From contig JAUIMM010000200.1 in NCBI GenBank assembly GCA_031769625.1, positions 49,870,001 through 49,934,000 of the forward strand: a stretch of DNA of 64,000 nt, written 5' to 3'. Below, in pieces: positions 11,261 to 22,405 of this stretch (its first letter is position 1; the number at the start of each line of letters is the position of its first letter). The notes beneath the pieces are model-generated. The model saw only the letters and a program-made list of their open reading frames with translations. It searched no databases and was not told the DNA's origin. This stretch comes from Taudactylus pleione (lineage: Eukaryota > Chordata > Amphibia > Anura > Myobatrachidae). The position numbers and the translations under genes are program-made.

Positions 11261-12043
11261 GGTTTGTTTGAGAACATCTAATTAATTTTTTTATTTTCTC
11301 CATCTTCTGTTTTTTCACATAATCTTTGGCAGTCCAACGATGACTACTTCCTGCTACCCTTAAAAAACCTGTATGTGGACATTTTGGGGATATATTATGG
11401 AACCCATATTGCACCGCCATATTTGTGGAATCATGTTGGCATGGTCCTTCGTCAACCAGTTCTTGATTTGTTGTTTTTTAATTTGGTTTTGTTGGTATGT
11501 GTTGTATTTGTGATTATCACTGTGTGTTTTGTTTGTGAGTGACCACTTTGATTTTTCAGTTATGTTGTGAATAAATGTTTTGTGAGTGAAATTTTGTACC
11601 TTTTTTGGGACGTTACAAGCAAGTGTAACCAGGTTCACACACGTTACATTTGACTAAGGGGTAATCCAGTACTGACGCCAGTTGAGCTACAATGTAATAT
11701 GTTTTCAGGGTCCAAACCAACACATAAAGGAATCCTGTACAATCATTTGGCTTCGTAATATTGGCCTAAGCAGCTAGCACCCCAACTAGGAACCTGTAAA
11801 ATGTACTAATATCTAATTGTGACTACACCAAAAAAGAAAATGAGATTGTTACTGTTAGGTGTTTCTTGTGGCTGTTTTACATAAAAATACAACAAACATT
11901 CTTAGTGACAAAAATTGCTAATCCTTGCAGGAACAGTCTACTTATGTCAGGGTAAACAATCTCTGATTTTGAAAAAACGAATGAGCCAGAACGTTACTTA
12001 GAAAATAACACTTTATTTATAAATGGGCAAAAAACAAAAAAAA
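11261..12043. other. Harbinger internal spacer, no gene recognised
   Basis: Lies between the convergent 3' ends of the transposase (plus) and Myb-B (minus). AT-rich, with no domain seen. AATAAA on plus near 11569 and TTTATT near 12011 (AATAAA on minus) could serve as polyadenylation signals for the two genes; inference from position. Confidence 0.5.
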
Positions 12044-13526
12044 CTAGTCCCTAAGGAGGACCGACATATGGTCAAGGACCACCAACAGAACGATGATATT
12101 GTGGCGCATCCGGCCCACACAGGCGGCTAATTCTGCCCGACGCCTCTGTTCCTCTGTGGGTGAGAAAAGTGTGGGGATTAATACAACAATAATGAAACCA
12201 CATTAAAAAACAAGCCAAAACAAACCCCCCCCCCCCAAAAAAAACCCCATAATTAAACCATTAAAACACATCAACCAAAAATGGTGTAGGCCAAAAATAC
12301 AAGGCCAATGTACAAATTCCGACAGGTGTGATATGTGTATGTTGAAATCATCAGTAACAGGTAAAGGCAATCTGCAAAATCCCCAAAAGTCTAGCAAAAA
12401 AACCCCAAAAAAGGAACGACACATGATTACATACAAACAGTTTGTGTGGAACAAAAAACCCAAAGAAAAACATACCGGAAGATAAAACGGCAGCTCCGGA
12501 AGGCCATCCCTCGTCCTCCTCGGAGGTGCCTCCATTCCCCAACGATCGGGGCGGGGTAATTACCGATTCCGGGGAGGGGGTAATTCGAAGAGGGGTGGTT
12601 GGAGGAGAGGGGGAATTGGGACAGAGGGGAAGGAGCCCCGAAATTTCAGCCAGAGGGTCTTGGAAGGCTGGGGAGGAGTGGGGAATAGGGGAATTTGTGG
12701 TTGTGGAGTGTTGGCTGGGGGTTGGGTAGAGTGGCCGTGAGCGCCGTCTGGGCTGACGATGACGGCGTAGTCTTCGCTGGGCCCCTAAAAGATGTGAAAC
12801 AAATTGTGGTTAGTTTCAACACAAATCCGCGAAAAACACCATTTTCTAAACCCCCCAAACAAAAAAAAAACCATGCAGATATGAGTACAATGAATAAATA
12901 TGAACTACAGGGAAAACATGGCCATGCAGATATGAGTACAATGAATAAATATGAAATACATGGAAAACATGGCCATGCAGATATGAGTACAATGAATAAA
13001 TATGAAATACAGGGAAAACATGGCCATGCAGATATGAGTACAATGAATAAATATGAAATACAGGGAAAACATGGCCATGCAGATATGAGTACAATGAATA
13101 AATATGAAATACAGGGAAAACATGGCCATGCAGATATGAGTACAATGAATAAATATGAAATACAGGGAAAACATGGCCATGCAGATATGAGTACAATGAA
13201 TAAATATGAAATACAGGGAAAACATGCACACGCAGTTAGGGCCACAGAGACAAACATGAAAACCACAGTCCATAAAACTTACTTTCGGCGATCTGCATAC
13301 GAAAGCATGCCAGCAAGCGGGGCGTCCGCCGTTGCAGGTCCGACCACCTGCGCTCCAGCTGCCCGATCTGGCGGTGTGAGCCGAAGGAGCGCAGGCGGGC
13401 CCGTACCTCCGCATATGCGGAACGCTTTTCGCGGTTGGTGATGGGTGGAGGCTGGCTGGTGATCCGCCTATTCATGACCTCCGTTAGCACCAGCAACTCG
13501 CGCCTGGTGAATGCGGAGGCTTTCAT
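12044..13526 (-). CDS. Harbinger Myb/SANT-like protein B, three exons, intact
   Basis: Exons 13283-13526, 12476-12784 and 12044-12153 join with GT-AG introns to 663 bp (220 aa) with no internal stop and matching phases. The first ~82 residues are a Myb/SANT-like domain: SAFTRRELLVLTEVMNRR, a YAEVRARLRSFG helix and QLERRWSDLQRRTPRLL. This is related in pattern to, but clearly different from, the domain of protein A. The middle is Pro/Ser/Thr-rich, followed by an acidic SEEDEGWPSG block. The last exon encodes EEQRRRAELAACVGRMRHN and a Leu/Val-rich helix, possibly for dimerisation or transposase contact (inference). The 13-kb-side intron contains the 51-bp array. The gene converges on the transposase. 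Start at 13526 is chosen because the domain begins at once; an upstream in-frame ATG at 13574 exists. Confidence 0.75.
12872..13225. repeat. 51-bp tandem repeat, seven copies, in Myb-B intron 1
   Basis: The unit is CATGGCCATGCAGATATGAG followed by TACAATGAATAAATATGAAA and TACAGGGAAAA. Copies are almost identical, indicating recent expansion. It lies inside intron 1 of the Myb-B gene on the opposite strand. The repetitive open frames in it are by-products of the 3n unit length. Confidence 0.95.
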
Positions 13527-14176
13527 GATGGCAATGGTGTATTTGTGAAAATTAATTTTTAATACAGTGCCCAAAAAATTTTTGATTGGCTAATGTATTT
13601 GGGTAATTAACAGGACCAATTCTATTGGTTAGTGTATGAGTCATGTGTTCGACAGGGCCAGAAATCTCTTGAGACTTATGATAGGCTTGATGCAGTGACA
13701 TGCGTAAGCAAATTTAAATAAAGAAATGAACTCCGGGAAATATGCGGGTAGAAAAACAAATAGAACAATTGTTTAATTGGGGCTAACATGTATTTTGACA
13801 ATTAAAAGCGAATGTTTAAGACGTACGTATTCTGCGGGTAAACACAAACACGGACATGAATAAAGTTTATTGCATTGTGTTAAAAAAAAAAAAAACAATT
13901 AAGCTAATTGATATATTGATTGGCATGATACGATTGAGGGAGGTAGGCAGAATAAACGAGCAGTTAATCGAAATCTGACAGTCCAACTTCCGGGTAGTAC
14001 TTGTGCGTGCGTTCCCTTCAAGCCACTTCGGGGATGTACGCTCGCTATTTGGCACGCTCGTTAGTTAGAGGAGGGGTCGCTTGAGTTTGGGGAGGATGTT
14101 TGGCTGCGAGCGAAAATACGAGCGAGTGCTTGAAATTAAATATTTTTTTACGTACGTCCGGGTCTGAATGAGGGCC
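13527..14176. other. Harbinger right subterminal region
   Basis: Non-coding end of the element. It contains ACGTACG and CTCGCT/AGCGAG words near 14030-14155 that are also frequent just inside the left end (6265-6390), so these may be subterminal protein-binding words. Inference from shared words. Confidence 0.4.
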
Positions 14177-15151
14177 TTAGTTTGTTAGCAACTTTCTGAT
14201 AGGACATTAACCAATGTAGGTGTTGCCTGCAGTGTTAAATATAAATACTGCCACCATTAAGTTGATGACCCATATTTGAGTATTTTTTTTGCAAGTGTGC
14301 GAAAAGGATTTGCAGGGACAGAGCATTATCACAAGCTCTGTCTCTGCATGCAGGTGTTAGTACATCCAAGTGATATTTCCTAAATTCGCAATGCGAATTT
14401 AGTCAAAAATATCACACTACAACCGCATTTTAAATGCGTTTTGTAGTAAATAGGGGCCAAAGGGTGTTGACAATCTGCACTTATTGTTCAGTTTATTGTG
14501 GTTGTCCTCAGTTTCTGTCTCGGAACTCCCCCAAGAACTTCCATAAACAGCAAACATCCTAGCAGTAGTCTTGTAGAAAGAAATCCTATGACTGGTGTTT
14601 GTCACTGCGCGAGTGTCCTTCATGACAGCTTTTGGCAAGAGACAAAGCTGCTTTTGGGAACTGTAAGGAAATGGGCAACTTAATAGATGATTTGGAACAA
14701 CTCCAGTGAAAATATTGATTATTCTAAAGCCTTTTTCAGAGGACGGTGATATCAAGGGGATATAGGTAATAATAAATATGACATAATAGATCACTTCAAT
14801 AGAAATTGTTGTACTTATGTTATAGGACAAATGTATTTATTTATAAACAAAATGCTAGTTGATCCAATATGTGATAGATGATATTCACAGATATTGTAAT
14901 ATTGTTCTCTGGGCCTGATGCAGAGACGTAATATAATGCATTCGCAGCTGCTGTGTGAAAATATGCTAATGGTGTAGCCGGCTGGAAATGTATTGAGATG
15001 CCCACCGGCGGCTTCGCAGATCCAAGCAAGTGCGTAGAGATATGCAGCCGCCTTCGCAGACTATTCGCTAATCGGCCATCTGAGTAGCCCCATGGTCACG
15101 CAAAATGACTGCCAAAACTGACCCATCGTAACAACCACCAAACGGGATCGC
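14177..15151. other. No gene; repeat fragments
   Basis: Contains a perfect short hairpin (AGAGCTTGTGATAATG-type arms around 14316-14345) and TAAATTCGCAATGCGAATTTA near 14380-14401. A GGGCCTGATGCAGAG end at about 14918 resembles the start of the repeat at 17698 (GGGCCTGATTAAGAG). No complete element could be delimited. Confidence 0.45.
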
Positions 15152-15441
15152 CAGAGCCGTAACTAGGGTAGTGCGACCATTGCCATGGCACAGGGCACCG
15201 CAGGGCAGGGGGCGCTGTTCGGGTCTGCCAGTGTTAATGTTTATTATCAGTCTCACTTTTAGCTTCTTCTTCTTTTATCCCCAGCATCTCCCGGCCTCCC
15301 CTATCTCTTCCCTGGCCCGTACCCATGAGGCCATGGCTCTTTTTCAGATGCAGTACCTTATGTCCCTATTTAAAAATTGTGGGGGGGGGGAGGCAATGCT
15401 CTCTCTGGCACAGGGCACCAAAAAGTCTAGTTACAACTCTG
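15152..15441. mobile_element. hAT MITE, 290 bp, TSD GGGATCGC
   Basis: Ends CAGAGCCGTAACTAG and CTAGTTACAACTCTG are inverted. Perfect 8-bp duplication GGGATCGC at 15144-15151 and 15442-15449. No coding capacity. Confidence 0.9.
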
Positions 15442-15568
15442 GGGATCGCATACGCAGGTGACGACATGCCCCGAAAATGGGCTGGACACTCCTGACTGTT
15501 GCGACGATATCCTCTCCAAGGGCAGCATTGCAAAGATACCATGGCACCTGCTCAATGCGACCATGACA

Positions 15569-15912
15569 CAGAGCGGGTGCAGTTTACCAGGGCCCGGGCT
15601 TGCTAGAGGGGCCTGGCATCACCCCCCCCCCCTTCCTCACAGCAGCTCAGCACACAGCTTGTGCTGGGCTGCTGTGTGAGACTGCTCGCGGCTGCTGCAG
15701 CAGCCGAAGCAGTCTCCTATGGCTGTGGGGGGTAGCAGTCACACTGATCGCGCCCCCCTCCTGCTTAGCACCGGGCTGGGGGGCTTATAGCACCCCCCTT
15801 CCCAGCACGCAGCGCCGCGTGAAAAAGTCATGACTATTTATTTTTTTTCTTTAAAGGGGGCATGGCCACGCCCCCCCATTCCCCAGGCCCGGGTAGGCAC
15901 TCAACGGCCCTG
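15569..15912. mobile_element. Probable hAT-like insertion
   Basis: GC-rich segment with CAGAGCGG at the left and GGCCCTG at the right, and a partial duplication around ATGACA(CA). The TSD alignment is off by two bases, so the boundaries are uncertain. Confidence 0.4.
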
Positions 15913-16534
15913 ATGACACATGCACAGTCTAAGGACGCAGCCACTGGCTTCATCACGCCCAGAAAATGGGGTTGACACACTCCCGATTTCTGTGACGCTT
16001 CCTGTTGCTGTCCTGTCGCTGCCCCCAAACACCAGCAGTATGTCATTCATGCTGCAGCATTTGGGGCACTGTGAGTGACTTTGCTGCCCAGATCTCCACT
16101 TGTGCAGTGTGGCTTCTGCACTGACCGCAGCAGTAAATTCTGGGCACTAGTCTGTGCCTAGAGTCTACTGCGCATTCGCTGGTCACCGGAAAAATGGCAC
16201 AGCTGACATTTTATTATCGATTTCCCTACTGCGCATGCCCAAAACACTGGGAAAATGGGCACGGCAGCTATTTCCAGGTGTTTTGTGCAGCGCTACAGCT
16301 GACGCGGAGCTTTGGAGGAGGTAAGTATTAAAAATATGGGTGCAGGATGTGAGGTGTGGGCCCCCCTGGACTCAGGGGCCTGGGTGCACTGCACACCCTG
16401 CACCCATTATAAATACGCCCCTGCATGAGCAGATAGGAAAACATCATAGATTTGCCCAAATACTGCATTTACATGAATCTCTAAATTAGTCCCTAAAAGA
16501 GCCATCTGTGTGGGTGCTGTGGCTATCCATGTCT

Positions 16535-17495
16535 CAGGCGCCGACCAAAGGGGGGCGCCGCCCGGCAGTGCCACCAGTAGCCAAGGGGTGGACAAGTCCC
16601 TCGGCCCCACAAGTGTAGGGCAGACCGCAGTGAGAGCGGTCTGCCCTACACAGTTTACAAACACACAGTTGCCAGCGGCAGCTGTGTGTTTGTAATAGAA
16701 GCCAGCTAATGAGAGTCTGCCTGACTCTCATTAGCTGCTGCGTCGTTTGCGGAGGGAGCCGGCTAGAGCTCACTAATGAGCTCCGTCTTCCGGCTCCCTC
16801 TGCAGCATGTGATGGGAGAGACGTCATGATGTATTATGTCTCTCCCATGGTGGGACTAAGCGGACAGCGGCGGTCGCGTCAGGAGTGAGGATCAGGTAAG
16901 TTTTTTTTTTCTTTGTGTGTGTATGTGTGTAGGGGGGGCTCTGAAATTGGGAGGTGGCCGCTACTGGGGGCAATTTGTGGGGGGGTGCCGTCTACAGGGG
17001 ACTCTGTATAGGGGTGGGCACTACTGGGGGCACTCTATAGGGGAGGCCACTACTGGGGGCAATTTAGGGGGGTGGCCACTACTGGGGGCACTCTATAGGG
17101 GTGGCCACTACTGGGGGCACTCTATAGGGGTGGCCATTACTGGGGGCACTGAAATAGGGGGTGGCCGTTACTGGGGCACTTTATGGGGGGGGGTGCCTGC
17201 TACTGGGGGCTCTGTATATGGGTGCCCACTACTGAGTACAATTTAGGGGGGTGGCCACTACTGGGGGCACTGTATAGGGGTGACCACTACTGGAGGCACT
17301 GTATAGGGGTGGCCACTACTGCGGGTAATTTAGAGGGGTGGCCACTACTGGTGGCACTGTACAGGGGGAGCTACTACTGGGGGCAATGCAGCATAGGGGG
17401 ATTGCTACTGGAGGGTTACTACTGGGGGCACTGCATGGGGGGGGCGCCAGTCCATTACATTGCCAGGGACGCTTGGATCCCTAGATACACCCCTG
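16535..17495. mobile_element. hAT non-autonomous element with minisatellite, 961 bp, TSD CCATGTCT
   Basis: Perfect 8-bp duplication CCATGTCT at 16527-16534 and 17496-17503. Ends are CAGGCGCCGACC and CTAGATACACCCCTG. From left to right it has a GC-rich part, an ATGGGAGAGACGTCATGA/TCTCTCCCAT palindrome (16812-16848), a CAGGTAAGT followed by a T run (16893-16911), and a CTACTGGGGGCACT minisatellite (about 16930-17450). Confidence 0.9.
16930..17450. repeat. GGCCACTACTGGGGGCACT minisatellite
   Basis: Degenerate units of about 30-40 bp with the core CACTACTGGGGGCACTNTAT, internal to the hAT copy. Repetitive frames here are not genes. Confidence 0.9.
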
Positions 17496-17503
17496 CCATG
17501 TCT

Positions 17504-19910
17504 ATACCTGCCATTTTTTGCTATCATGGAAAGGCATCGCCAATCATTTTGAAAGGCTGTCTCCAATGCGTCACATTGCTGGCAGCTTTTACTAGGAACA
17601 CCACCTTCATTCAATCTATATCTTTCTTTTTTTTTTTTTTTCTAAAATTATCAAGTGAGGTAATATTGTCTTTATTATCTGTAGCCATCATATATTGGGC
17701 CTGATTAAGAGATGTACGCTAATGCCATCGCATCGGTAATTTAGTATGTAGCGAATGTGCGAAAATATGCAAAAGTTGCAGCTGCCGCGATTTGTACTGA
17801 GGTGCTTACGGTGGCTTCGCCAATCTAAGTGGCTGCGTACAAAGATGCATTAATCTGCTTACAGCCTTAATAGAAGGCTCAGTGTATTTATATTGGCAAG
17901 CCCATTTGAGTGCCGCTTGTTTCCAGCTCTCTGTCTTCATCTATATAATCTGACACAGCACTTACAGCTTCCGGCTTGAACTATCATTTTTCCTCCATTA
18001 ATAAAAAGTGCAAAAAAATTGCAATTGACACCTTTTAAGAACCTCCAGTAGGTACTTTCCTTATGGCCACTAACAACCTGCTATATGGTCCTGCTCAGTG
18101 CCGTCACAAGGGGGGTGTGGGCCGCACCAGGGTGTCACCTGCTGAGGAGTGACACCAAGGTGCAGACTCCCCCTTAGTGACAGGAGCTGAGTGCTGCACT
18201 GTAGTATTAAGTGCAGCACTCGGCTCCTGACACTGTGAGGGAGCCGGCACACTGCACACAATGCAGACTGCACCCCCTGCACTCTCCCGGTAAGAAACTC
18301 AGAACCACGGGGGTTCGGGCCGCAAGACCACGCCTATACCTGCATGGCCATGCCCCTACCCATGAGGCCACGCCCCTTTTTGGCGGCATGCAACTTCGCA
18401 AAGCACACAGCGTCCCTCCCCGCACCGGTGACACCACGGGGAGGGACGCCACTGTTATCCTAGTTGCAGTTTTTTCAGGCACTTCTCCCAATTCTCTCTT
18501 TGCAGAGAAGGCGGGAAACCTCGCTTCGGAAACCGCGAAATGGCAATTTTAATTGCATCTCGCATTTCTCTGAAACATGACACAATCTCGCTTTCTCAAA
18601 CTTCTAATTGAATTGACCCCTTAATATAAGAATCAGAAGAAAACATAAGATATAGTTAGTAAAGTATATATATGATTGTGCTGCAGGTGTCCTGTCTTTA
18701 ACAACACTACAATGCACTAGCTGAGCCCATATAACTCTGAGATCATACAAATTTCAGAACTAAAAGGAAATAGGAGATGGGGAAGCAGATGGGGACAGAG
18801 GACAGCTGTAGTCAGTTCCCACTTCTGCACAGCCTACAGCTCATGTAGCATAGATCACCAGAGACATTAGATAGGGGCTTACTTTGGAATGGGGTATTGA
18901 ATGTACACAACAACAAAAAATAAAAAAAGGGAAACAACATATCCCTATCATTTTGTGTGTTTGGTCATTGGAGAGGATGGTAATTATGTACTAAATTGTT
19001 CTCAAGCTTCAACTAACTGTTACCAAATGCAATAGTAAATATCTATAGAGCACTGTACGGTACTTGCAACATACGTTAAGATTTAACTGTATCCAAAAGT
19101 CCAGAACGATCACTAAAATAAAGAATAGGTTAGTAACAAATACTTTTTCTTCTATGCATTGAGCTTGACTTTTGTAATGTCCACAATAAACTTCCAAGTT
19201 TACCTCCGGAACAGAAGTTGATAACATGTATAATGAGCATATCTTATTCAAGTGACTGGCAAACAGAACTTCTTGGCACACTTGGATGTGTCCTTGGAAT
19301 AGAAATAACTTGTAATGCTGCTTAGTGCAAACATGCCTGGAATGTTCCATGCCTGCGCTGTACTTATCCTCCTATATACAGCAGACTGCACAGTACAACA
19401 TAGAGGGGGAGGGGTTGGATCCTGAGGATATTCTATATTTATTACAGAATGTTTGGTGTAACTATCTCAGGAACTCCTCTGAGGAGGAACTCCTGCATCA
19501 GCAGATTGCAGCCAGGCTCCATATCCCAGTGGACCCCGGAAAAGACTCTGCACTGTGTCATTTTATTTTTCAGAAGCTGGTGTGTTAAGTAATGTGTTCT
19601 GGTGGTGACATATGATCTGATGTTTCTCCAGTAACTACTTAAAACATTTAAGCCGGATCTATCATAGAGCTATCCTTTATTTAGAACTGTTTGACTGCAG
19701 TGCAACCTACAGTAACTATGACCCTTGTATTTTATAAAGAGCTGCCTCAGCCTACATTATATTGTTCTTCCAGCCATAGCGATCTACAACTGCAGAAGTA
19801 TTTCCATTGATGGGTAATATGATATATGATAAGGGACTTACAATTGTCACATTACTGCAGATATATTACATTGTAGCAGTAAATCAGAGCACCAGCATGC
19901 CAAACGCAGA
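17504..19910. other. No gene recognised; repeat fragments
   Basis: Contains a GGGCCTGATTAAGAG MITE end at 17698, a GC-rich repeat starting near 18097 (CAGTGCCGTCACAAGG, hAT-like) and mostly unique-looking AT-rich sequence to 19910. An open frame at 19325-19588 (87 codons, containing LDPEDILYLLQNVWCNYL) is not low complexity but matches no family I recognise. Confidence 0.5.
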
Positions 19911-20110
19911 CCCTCCAACATGACCCATTCCATTAGGTACAAAATGCTCTGCTCCTGGACTTCCCTCTTAATTTATGATTGCAGACACCTGTACTAAAAC
20001 ACCTGTCTCATCAATTGCCAAGTTCAACCCAGGTGACTGCAATCATACATTAGGTGGGAAGTCCAGGAGCAGAGTGTTTTGTACCTAAAGGAACGGGTCA
20101 TGTTGGAGGA
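19911..20110. mobile_element. MITE with ~55-bp inverted repeats
   Basis: The left arm (CCTCCAACATGACCC... to GACTTCCC) and right arm (GGGAAGTC... to GGGTCATGTTGGAGG) are inverted copies with few mismatches, spanning about 200 bp in total. Superfamily not determined. Confidence 0.8.
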
Positions 20111-20119
20111 TAGGAGTTA

Positions 20120-20372
20120 GTGACACGGTATGAAGTCAGCATGTCGATAATCAATGTGTCGACATGCTGAAAATGTCAACATTTTGAAAATGTTGACATG
20201 GACAAAATGTCAACAAATGACATGTAGACATTACCAACAGGCATACCTTAAAAGTGGATCGTCAACATTGTGACTATGTCAACATTTTATCAGTGACATT
20301 GTGAATGTGGACATGCTGATCATGTAGACATGTATGTCGACATTATAAATGTCGACATAATATACCAATCCC
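20120..20372. repeat. Dyad-rich ATGTCGACAT repeat
   Basis: A dense series of short palindromic words around TGTCGACAT, ATGTCAACAT and GTCGACAT, with inverted pairs such as AAAATGTCAACATTTT near 20170-20200. Probably a MITE with internal palindromes; no coding capacity. Confidence 0.6.
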
Positions 20373-20777
20373 ATTACACCATCTCAGGGCTGCCTTCAGC
20401 CATAGGGCCATTTAAGAACGTATAAACAGGGCCTCTGCCTGCCTCTCCCCTCGTTGTACAATACAGAGTCCAGTCTGTAGCTAGTGTATACCTGGCGGTT
20501 GCAGAGAGGAGCAGCTGCAGGGCCATATAAATGCCTCTACCTTTCACAGCATTCTTCGATAATTATCGATCATCGGAATATCGATACATGAGAATATCTT
20601 TTTTTTTTTTTTAAAGTAAATTACAATATTAATGTTTGTGGTACCCCAAGTCCATTATCATCCATTATACTCGATGTGGGTAGCGTTCCCTCTAGGCTGT
20701 TTCATCGGGGCGCCGCGCCCTGCCCTATTTCTAAAGGGCAGAAAGCATCCTGCTTAGGGTCAGATCGTAGTCCCCAT

Positions 20778-21871
20778 CAGTGGCGGGCTGGGCCGGGGTG
20801 CCATGTGCCCCCCGGGCCGCAGCGTCATGCGGGCCGTGGGCCGAGTGCAGTCTGTGTCACTGTGACACAGACTGCACCGCTTGTGTAGCGGACGGAGTTC
20901 GGTCAGCGCTACATTGACAAACACACACGGCTCCGGCAGCTGTGTGTTTGTTGTAAGCAGCAGCCAATGAGAGTCTGTCAGACTCTCATTAGCTGCTCCT
21001 GCTGCGCCCACTGCGGGAGCCGCTCCATCTTCCGGTTCCCGCAGTGGGCAATGGGAGAGACGTCATGATGTCATATGATGTCTCTCCCATAATGCAGAGC
21101 GGCCCGGCCCGGGAGGACAGACGAGGAGCAGATGGCGGCGGCGGGAGCGCGGATTCAGGTAAGTGTTTTTTTTATTTTGTTTTTTATATTGTGTGTCTAT
21201 CTACTGGGGGGGGGGGTCTGGCACTACTGGGGGCACTACAAAGGGGGGGACTACTACTACTGGGGCATTACAAGGGGGGTGGGGGACTACAACTACTGGG
21301 GGCACTACAAGGGGGGGACTACTACTGGGGGCACTACAAGGGGGATGGGGGACTACTACTACTGGGGACTACTACTACTGGGGACACTACAAGGGGGGGA
21401 CTACTACTACTGGGGACACTACAAGGGGGGGGACTACTACTGGGGGCACTACAGGGGGGGGACTACTACTACTGGGGACACTACAAGGGGGGGACTACTA
21501 CTACTGGGCGCACTGCAAAGGGGGGGGACTACTACTACTGGGGGCACTACAAAGGGGGGGACTACTACTACTGGGGGCACTACAAGGGGGGGGACTGCTA
21601 CTGGGGGCACTACTGGAGGCCTGCATAAGGGTGTTCTCTCCTGTGACACTCGGGGCACTGCATATGGGCACTACGACAGGGGGCTGCCCTAATCTTTATT
21701 TTTACCTTACATTAATCCCATACGGACCCCGCCTCCTCCCTAGAACACTTGAGGGGGGGGGGGGCGCCGTAGCACGCATATTCTTCGGACACCCTGGCTA
21801 CACGCTACTCGTCTGCCAGGGCCGCCTGCATGCATTTGCCCCGCAGGCTAAAAGTTGCCAGCCAGCCCCTG
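20778..21871. mobile_element. hAT non-autonomous element with minisatellite, 1,094 bp, TSD GTCCCCAT
   Basis: Perfect 8-bp duplication GTCCCCAT at 20770-20777 and 21872-21879. Ends are CAGTGGCGGGCTGG and CCAGCCAGCCCCTG. It has the same internal order as the copy at 16535: GC-rich left part, GGGAGAGACGTCATGA palindrome (21051-21090), CAGGTAAGTG plus T run (about 21156-21175), then a CTACTACTACTGGGGGCAC minisatellite to about 21620. Confidence 0.9.
21200..21620. repeat. GGGGGACTACTACTACTGGG minisatellite
   Basis: Units of ~30-36 bp with core CACTACAAGGGGGGGACTAC. Three overlapping frames give Gly/Thr/Tyr repeats, which are artefacts of the repeat. Confidence 0.95.
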
Positions 21872-21879
21872 GTCCCCAT

Positions 21880-22405
21880 TGATAATAATGGGGACTGTGA
21901 TCTGCAGCATTAATTAACACTTTGCCGGAGATTTCAGTGAATCTCCTGCATTGTGCTATTAGTACATAGGAACGAAACATAAAATGATGCATAATTTTAT
22001 GCAAAAAAAAAACGCTTGATACATAGGCCCCTATATGTAATATTGTTTTTCCCCTTCCTAGAATATCACAGTCATTTCCTATTTGTTCTGTGCAATGTAA
22101 CTTTGATTTTTTTGCACTAATTTACTTCATATAACCTTCTACTGCCACCTACTGGTAAATTGCATTTATTGAGTAACCTGGATTGTGGCTATTTTTATTG
22201 TTACAAATCGTGCTATTCGCTAATTTTTTTGTTTGTTTGTTTTACTTGAAATTGGAAGTTCGTTTTGCCTGTACATTCCAGTCATTTTTTTACATTTCTC
22301 TTATCGACTTGCCACACTTATTTAAGCTGTTCATAGCAATCTTCTAGTTCACTAGGTCTAGGGCCATAGCTCCATAATGTTTATTGCTATACATATGTCA
22401 ATATA
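21880..22405. other. No gene; possible 5' part of L1
   Basis: AT-rich sequence up to the Tc1 insertion. It may be the L1 5' leader that continues at 24056, but nothing in it proves this. Confidence 0.35.

Larger units (their letters stand above)
6238..14176. mobile_element. PIF/Harbinger DNA transposon, 7.9 kb, three genes
   Basis: The left end GGCCCTGATTCAGAGCC and the right end (inverted, GGCCCTCATTCAGACCC) form a terminal inverted repeat flanked by TTA on both sides (6235-6237 and 14177-14179), the 3-bp TWA duplication typical of PIF/Harbinger. Inside are a Myb/SANT-like gene on minus (7276-8561), a DDE transposase on plus (10081-11260) and a second, different Myb/SANT-like gene on minus (12044-13526). 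Two tandem arrays (48 bp at 9170-9740; 51 bp at 12872-13225) add length. Canonical Harbingers carry one transposase and one Myb-like gene. The transposase is broken while both Myb-like genes read open. Confidence 0.85.

Noticed and set aside
12646..13414. Long minus-strand frames (127-206 aa) rich in FPVFHIYSLYSYLH
   Set aside because: They translate the 51-bp intronic array; real Myb-B exons use different frames on either side.
21044..21882. Gly/Thr/Tyr-rich frames in all three frames
   Set aside because: By-products of the CTACTACTGGGGGCAC minisatellite within a hAT element.
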